From Erpobdella octoculata (Eukaryota; Annelida; Clitellata; Hirudinida; Erpobdellidae), in NCBI GenBank assembly GCA_963978895.1, contig OZ022241.1:7010653-7074652 (forward strand): 64,000 nt of DNA, in the 5' to 3' direction. The translations under genes and the position numbers were made by a program. Position 1 is the stretch's first letter; the number at the start of each line of letters is the position of its first letter. The notes under the pieces were generated by a model, which saw only the letters and a program-made list of their open reading frames with translations, had not been told where the DNA came from and made no database searches. Below are positions 39,239-64,000 of the stretch, one piece after another.

Positions 39239-42200
39239 CTACTTGGTCTTCTCCACCTTCTTAAGATTTTTTTCACGAACAGCTTTCAACTGGTTGGTGA
39301 TGATGCGGCTCGAGAGGCATCCGCCAATGAGATCGAGGCCCGTTTTCTTAAAATATTCATTCAAACGTTCAACTGAAAAAACCCGATCCAGTGAAAAAAT
39401 GAAACAATTTAAAATATTTACCATCAGGTCATGAGCAAAGCATCCAAATACATGTCTTCTGAGACCAACGGTGGCAAGTGCCGACGAGACGAATGAGTCA
39501 GGACCGGGAGCCATGAAGCTTTCCTTCTTTATCTTTGACATCTTTGTGGCCACATAGCCAGGAGAAACACACTTTAAAATTAAAAAAAAAGATCATTTAG
39601 TAGAAGTTATGAGTAAAGAATCATATAATAAGTAGCAATAAACTAAATAACTTCTAACTTGAATAGTGATGCCTTTTGGTCCATACTCTAAGTGTAAGTT
39701 CTCACTCAAACAATAGACAAAAGCCTGAAAACATAAAAAATATAAACAGAGCACTATTAGCTATGTAGGTAAGACAGTGTTGTAGATAAAACAGCCTGGG
39801 TTTGATTCTTTCACGAGTCAAGAAGATATATAAAATAAACAAACACTGCATTGTTTAATAGAAACCAGTTTCAAACATGCATGAAGGAGGATGGTAAAGT
39901 AAATAAGATTAAAAGATTAAATTAAGGTCCACAACAGAAGATATCTTGGTATTTCAGTTCGGAAACATCTAATGTAAAAAAACTTTCAACTTTAAAAAAA
40001 AACACATATATATAACCACTTAAAAAACTACCTTAGTGGCAGCATAAACAGACAGGAATGGGCATGGAATGTGTGCCGAAACAGAAGCCAAATTAATGAT
40101 TAAACCTTTTTTCTTCTCACACATCTTTGGAAGAACGAGCTTAGTCATCTGATTCAAGGAAAAAAAAATTATATAAAAACGCTATTTTAAACGAAGAAGT
40201 ATATAATTTTAATCAGAATATAATGGAAGTTCAAAAATAATATCACCAGAGAATCATAGTAATCAATAGTTAATAACATAATTAATGATAACTAACTAAC
40301 TACCTAGATAAGATTTAAATTAATTAAATTAATAATAACTAGCTAACTGCTTAGATAAGATTTAAATTAATAAATACAAACTGCTTAAAAACAAAAGGTT
40401 TTAATATTATAAATCATCATCATCATTTTCTTACCATTTCCAATCACTACAATGTAATCAGACATGAATAATAAATTCACACGCACACACATGCACAAAA
40501 ATAATACTCACAAAGACAATTGAAAAACAGTTGACGGTGACGACTTTACTCAAATCCTGTAAAATGTAATTAGAAAAATTGATTTAAAAACCGCCCAAAT
40601 AAATTTTCATTGTTTGTATGCATGTTGTGCATGGATAACTCACCACATCGGGACACTCATCTAGATACATTGGGTGTTCGTATGCCATTCCAACGTTGTT
40701 AACTGGAATATATAAAACATTTTCTTTTACAACAATTAACCAGTTAGTGCTCAACTTCCCACTCAAATGAACAGTTACAAAATTACAGTTACAAAATCAC
40801 AATTACCGTGTACTAAAATTACTATTAATTCTACTGGTTAAATAGAATTAGTTACCCTATTATGATTTAAACATTAATTACTCCATGACGTTAAATGCCA
40901 ATTTTGTTTACATGTAATTTCCCTGAAGATGCTCACCAAAGTCAACTCATTATATTTTTAGCTCTAGATTCACAAGAAAAATAATTTCATGCCATATGTT
41001 CAGCCAGTAATAAACTATTATCACTTTGACTAGCTGTGTGGGCATAACAAAACTAAAAGAGAAATTTCATGAAAACAATTATCTTGATAGACATCGCACT
41101 GTGGTTGTCATTATGCAAAACAACGCATTAAAGGAAAACCCAGAAATCTTGATCTCCTTATGACATCTTCCAGATGCCACCGATACATGTTTCTTTATAT
41201 GGGATAGGCTTCGGTTTGATCAGTAAGTGGTTTTCTAGGTCAATGATGACTTGCATAATGTATTTTTCTAGAATAAAATCTCTCAAAAAGTGAATTTGTT
41301 GTATAAAAGAAATGCGTTCCAATAGTCTGGTGCTCAGAGTAGGCTGATTATGTGATGAAAACTTTTCGAATTTTACAATAAAAAAAATGGGTCACATTAA
41401 TCAACAGGTTACATACTGCAGAACGTAGAATTTCTGTTTGTTTGATGTAACTAATAGGGAGTCCATTATATGCTTTTATTGTTGATAATTACCAAGTAAT
41501 TAATTGTATGTTTCAGTAATAATTTAGAAAAAACATATTTGTGAACAGTTCCACACTAACATCAATCTGTAAGGTAAAGCCCATTATCTTTTATAATGAA
41601 GTGTATGTAAATGAAACACAAAGAAGTTACAACCCAAAACATTTTGTTGTTATGTTTTAAACATAAATTTGATTTTATGAATTGATTGGCAATATTTTTA
41701 ACTCAAAATAAAACTTTGGCACTGATGGGTTGAATCAAAAAATATTTTAATAAAGCTTCATAAAATTTAAAAAAATGCTTCAATACACCAAACTGCTTCA
41801 ATACACTAAACTGCAGTGATGGGCACTAACTACTTCAATTGTAGTTATAACTACCTACAAACTACCTCATGACAGAAGTAGTTATAACTACATGTTAACT
41901 ACTTTAGAAGAGAGGTAGTTATAACTACTTCGTTAACTACTACTAAAGTAGTGAACTACTTTTCAACTACTTTTTAAGAAAACTTAAAAATGTATATAAA
42001 TGTATATTTACTTATGCAAATAAAAAATAAAAACAAAACAAATTTGCCTTTAATGGATATAAAATATTATATAATAATGAAAACAAAGTGTTATTTAATT
42101 CATACATAAAATTTGAATTACAAATTAGTAGAAAAATTGTTAAAACTGGAACGACTCTTCAAAAATACCATACGATCAAACAAAGTGTCAGTCATTTTGC

Positions 42201-43875
42201 ATCTCTGTAGCGGTAACAATGGAATGATCCAGCAATACTAAATAATCGTTCAACAGCTGAGCTGCTGGCAAGCGTAGAATTTGATTTTATGAACGCGCTC
42301 TGTATAGATGAATAATCCTTTAGTGATTGAACATTCGATGCTTTAGATCCCAGATAATCTTCCAGTTCTTTGCTAGGCAAACTCATACAAATCATCCCCG
42401 TCTTCATGTCTACTAAATTCAGTTGCAGCTGTGTCTTGTCGGCAGTTTCCACAAATTTCAGTAGTCTAATCTGCAAGTTGTTGAATATATGTTAGCACTT
42501 TCCGTTTGACATCCAATCTTTTGGCTCCCAATAGGAAATTTAACTTGAACTGTGGTAGAAGCACAGACGCAATCAAGTGTTCATCGTTTGTTAAGATAGA
42601 CTGAAAGCGCTTGTTGATGCCAGAGGTCAAGGCCTCCACAAGAGGAGCTACCAATTTGTCTGTTGATCTTTCAAGTTTTGATCGCAATTCAATTATAGTC
42701 GAGATGAGATGACCCAGGTATGTTGTCCTCTCCCCTTGCCGTACATTGATGGCAATTACTATTGGTTTCATAACTTGGTTTAATGCGCTTTTGCATACCT
42801 AGTTTAGTTTTGCTTCAGTCCTAACTAAAAGTAGTTAAATAATCGTAAATAGTTATAACTACTTAGCTAGATCATAAAAGTAGTTATAACTACATGGCAA
42901 CTACCTAAAAACAAAAGTAGTTATAACTACTGTATAACTACTAACAATGTAGTTATAACTACAGTAGTTGCAACTACAGTAGTTAAAGTGCCCATCTCTG
43001 CTAAACTGCTTAATATCTCTTACTCATATAGTCAATACCTTTTCTCCCCATGCATTAAAAAATTATAACTAGCAGTTTTTTTTTATTTTTCTCTTGTTTT
43101 TTGCCAATAAAAGATAAAATAAAGAGCAATTATTTTTGAATCTCTTAAATCATCACCTCGATGAAAACTAACTTCAAATTGCTTACGGGGTTCAGATGTG
43201 AACTTCAAACACAAAATGAAAAGAGAAACTTACCCAAAACTCCTATATCAATGTCTTTAAGCTTTTTCTTGATCTTGTCGTAGACAGAAACATCTTGAGA
43301 GAAATCGGCCGCGATGCACATCGTCTCAATCGAATTATATTTCCCACCTTGTAAAGTATAAATAAAGACTCGTAAGTTAATTCTCAAGAACAAAATAATT
43401 TCTTAGGAACTTAAGATCCAATAATTAGACTTAAATGAAAAAGTTTAGACTCTAACTGATTTCTTTAGCAACACTGTTCAGCTTGTCTATTGATCTACTG
43501 ATTAGAACAATATTCATCCCTTTCTTAGCCAACTGTTCTGCATATGACTTTCCTATCCCATCTGTAGCACCAGTGACAACTGCAAAACACGAAAAACATG
43601 AAATAAAAAATTCGTATTTCAAAAAACTAGTAATTAATCAATAAACTATAATAACAATAATAATACAAATTTGGCATACCAGCCCATTTTCCAAAAGATG
43701 TAACGTCTTTGGCCAGGCCAAGACTTGGTGAGAACAGGTAAAGTTTACTCCAATGCCACACTTTTGCAATAATTTTATATGCAATAAAAACTGCATAGAG
43801 TTTTCCAATTAATGAAAACCAGTAGCACTCCGATGAAAAGAATTGCATCGAAGCAGATAGAATTTTGTTGGGCAT
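39239..43875 (-). CDS. HSD17B12: Very-long-chain 3-oxoacyl-CoA reductase (HSD17B12/let-767 family)
   Basis: ER short-chain dehydrogenase/reductase that reduces 3-ketoacyl-CoA with NADPH in the second step of fatty-acid elongation; the family also acts on steroids. Exons in transcript order: 43680-43875, 43457-43579, 43234-43347, 40644-40702, 40512-40556, 40032-40148, 39659-39724, 39239-39571. They total 1,053 nt, 350 residues, all phases compatible. An N-terminal hydrophobic segment ([17 protein letters not shown]) precedes [15 protein letters not shown], the TGxxxGxG cofactor site. NNVG, a catalytic Ser in NLASVSA twelve residues before YAATK, and the C-terminal [10 protein letters not shown] follow. 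The start ATG lies in an exon that seems to begin at 43901 after an acceptor, so a 5' UTR exon is likely. The C-terminus is about 30 residues longer than usual and lysine-rich, without a strict KKxx signal. The 2.5-kb intron 40703-43233 carries a hAT element. Confidence 0.94.
39868..39990 (+). mobile_element. Degenerate short retroposon C fragment
   Basis: GGAGGATGGTAAAG, AGATTAAAAGATTAAATTAAGGTCCACAACAGAAG and CTAATGTAAAAAAAC follow the order of retroposon C but with many changes. Just upstream (about 39765-39830) is a weak tRNA-like GGGTTTGATTCTTTC sequence. Confidence 0.4.
41814..43000 (-). mobile_element. hAT element with transposase C-terminal remnant, copy 2
   Basis: Termini CAGTGATGGGCAC and GTGCCCATCTCTG, flanked by a perfect 8-bp duplication CTAAACTG (41806-41813 and 43001-43008). 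Two overlapping frame-shifted minus-strand frames (42466-42771 and 42192-42476) carry hAT features: the region around [20 protein letters not shown] and the C-terminal dimerisation motif [12 protein letters not shown]. The N-terminal two thirds of a transposase are absent, so it is non-autonomous. It lies in an intron of the HSD17B12-like gene, on the same strand. Confidence 0.9.
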
Positions 43876-44345
43876 CCTTGCGATGTGTGAAGAGGCAACC
43901 TAAAGAAAAAATATTTTCATTGCACGGCACAGTAAAATAAGTTGAAACAGTAGAACTATTTTTAAAACCTTTTATCTAACCCGATGAGCAGACGTAGCCG
44001 CTCGGTCTACAAAAATCTGAACGATTACGAGCCAACGAGCGAAAAACTGGGACACACGACCGCTGAAATACTTTGTTTTTAATAATGAATATACCTGTAC
44101 ATATAAAAAAATACTTATTTCTGTTCAAATTAATTTTTTTAGAAAATTTGTTTAACACGTCTATGGTAGAGATATTTAAAGTTTATCGTTTGGCACCCAT
44201 CACTCATAACGTCAAATTATTTTTTTTAACCCTTTGAATTTTATTTTTTTCAATTTCAATATAATTATTTTTTACTAGGTTATGCATAATGTTTCAAACA
44301 AGCTCATCACTTATTATGTAGAGGTAAATAGTTAGAAAGTAAATA
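43876..44345. promoter_or_regulatory. Shared head-to-head upstream region
   Basis: 470 bp separate the start codons of the divergent HSD17B12-like and NDUFAF8-like genes. Both promoters must lie here or in UTR introns. A slightly GC-richer block (about 43980-44075) is the likeliest core. No specific factor site is claimed. Confidence 0.5.
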
Positions 44346-44673
44346 ATGGAAAGGTCGGCTACAACCCTGAGGACGCAGAAAAACCGACTGAAACACTTTT
44401 CTAAAATGATGTCTCAATGTTCTACTGAAGTAAGCTTGCTTAAAATGTGTTTCCATGCTTATCTTTTCTTATTCCAACACTTTTTTCCTACACACGCAGG
44501 CCGGTGAGTATGCGAAATGCGTTATCGCCAAAGAATCTATCAAGAAGGGAGATTGCCAGGAAAGTTTTAACAATCTGAACAGATGCTTCAAGAATGCTGT
44601 TAGTCTCCGACACACCAGAAACCTGACATTTAATAACTTGGCAATTATTCTTCATTATAATTATAGCTCCTAG
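44346..44673 (+). CDS. NDUFAF8: NDUFAF8-like twin-CX9C mitochondrial protein
   Basis: Exons 44346-44429 and 44500-44673, joined at GAA|GTAAGC and CACACGCAG|GCC, give 85 residues. The first Cys pair, CSTEAGEYAKC, and the second, CQESFNNLNRC, each have nine residues between cysteines, the twin-CX9C (CHCH) fold of intermembrane-space proteins oxidised by the MIA40 pathway. Spacing and flanking residues (RLKHFSKMMSQC at the start, NRCFKNAV at the end) best resemble NDUFAF8, which stabilises NDUFAF5 during complex I assembly. Other small CHCH proteins cannot be excluded. The last 20 or so residues are not conserved and an alternative donor inside them is possible. An AATAAA at 44931-44936 may be its polyadenylation signal. 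It converges on BIRC6. Confidence 0.82.
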
Positions 44674-45752
44674 AATTAATTAAATTTCATTAAAAAACCT
44701 CTAAAGATGAGCTTTAACGTTTTCAGATGAAGCAAATGAAATGAATGACGGCTCTCGTTTGTCTGACGGAAACACTCCCGGATTTCTTTGTACAGTGACA
44801 ACTTGTTATTACCCTCTACATGAGGGTGCTGGACCGTAAACATAACATTTTTATGTTTTTCTTCACTTTTAACACATAGCAAGAATTATTAAGGATGTAA
44901 AAATCATGAACTGAACTTGAAATAAATGTTTTTTTCATTTTACTGAAATGTGCTTTATATAATAAATTAAAAAAATAATAATTTAACAAATATATTACGA
45001 TCTTGGTTAGAAATTGAACAAAACCTTCTGATGTCTCATCAAGAAGCTTTCATTTAATCGAGAAAAAAACATTGCGTTTGACATAACCGTCAGTTTGTTT
45101 GAATGTGACCGAATTAAACATCCCAGATGTGAACACACACAAAAAAAGCTGTTTCATTAAAAAATAGAACCCAGGTTATCTGTTCTAGATGGAGTGACAA
45201 AAGTTTTAGTGCCTGACTCGAACAACGTGTATTTGACACATCTTTAAAACGTATTCACGTCGAGGATTACACACACACTGCAGCACGCAGTCGGAAATGT
45301 GATCCGGGACGTTTCACCTGGCTGAAATATAATTTCGAAGAAAAAAAATCGAATCGATCGGTGACATTAATTTTTATTGCATGTTTAGAAATCAGCACAG
45401 TATACAGATAGATAGATAGATAGAGCCCAGCCTAGCTTTTAAAAAAAGTCCAGATGGCAACAGTAAAACAGTTGTGTTCGTAGAACTAGTGAAAAAAAAA
45501 GAGTACACAAAATTTAAACGGTTTGTCAAAGAAAAAAAAATTCTACCCAGCTCACCTGAAACGACGTTACACAGAGACGCGCGCGCAGCCGACACGAAAA
45601 TAAAAATTTAAACGCTAATCGACTTATATTAGCTGCGTCATCACAGAATTTATACCTTTCTCAAAGTAGTAGTTCACGGCGGCGAAATTAGCAAAGTTTT
45701 TTGTTTTAATGTTCTAAATCGACAGATACAAATGTTGAATTATAACACCCAA

Positions 45753-63945
<18,193 letters not shown>

Positions 63946-64000
63946 CTGCGATTTCGAACAGAAAAAATTGATTTCATGTTATTTAAAAAAAATTAAATTC

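Noticed and set aside
39372..39420. A 49-bp intron in the last HSD17B12-like exon
   Set aside because: Removing it gives an immediate stop, while the unspliced frame aligns with the family's C-terminus.
42192..42771. Host gene encoded by the two overlapping frames
   Set aside because: They are frame-shifted remnants of a hAT transposase C-terminus inside an element with matching terminal repeats and target duplication.

Overview
This is a window from an animal (metazoan) nuclear genome. It is AT-rich, its genes are split by many GT-AG introns, and it carries large microsatellite arrays and several classes of eukaryotic transposon. Gene content gives no precise taxon. The density of simple repeats, Helitrons, hAT elements and tRNA-derived SINEs would suit an invertebrate, possibly a lophotrochozoan, but that is inference.

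Layout. (1) 8-3453, minus: five N-terminal exons of DYNC2I1/WDR60, the dynein-2 intermediate chain. The main exon has no ATG near its start and lies over TC-rich shadow frames, so it is easily missed. (2) About 3.5-33.8 kb: a 30-kb gene-poor stretch of microsatellites, minisatellites, Helitrons, hAT elements, SINEs and short retroposons, one 200-N assembly gap (20450-20649), and one candidate orphan exon on the plus strand (18074-18433). (3) 33869-37439, minus: a vesicular-type zinc transporter (SLC30A family), eight coding exons. (4) 39239-43875, minus: a very-long-chain 3-oxoacyl-CoA reductase (HSD17B12-like), eight coding exons, with a hAT element in one intron. (5) 44346-44673, plus: a small twin-CX9C protein like NDUFAF8, head to head with gene 4. 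(6) 45753-63945 and on past the right edge, minus: 38 exons of BIRC6 (BRUCE/Apollon), coding about 2,623 C-terminal residues including the UBC ubiquitin-conjugating domain.

Exon joins were worked out by hand from splice sites, family similarity and reading-frame phase. In every multi-exon gene the phases are compatible and the total closes in frame, so these genes look intact. They are unrelated housekeeping genes (intraflagellar transport, zinc loading of vesicles, fatty-acid elongation, complex I assembly, anti-apoptotic ubiquitylation) and do not form one pathway.

The most interesting observations are: a 42-bp minisatellite that has copied a BIRC6 5' splice site in frame; a Helitron family carrying an expandable 18-bp GC-rich array; a hAT element nested in a Helitron with both sets of termini readable; a 307-bp foldback element with 107-bp perfect arms; and the hidden DYNC2I1 exons with an RFX/X-box-like site upstream of the ATG.
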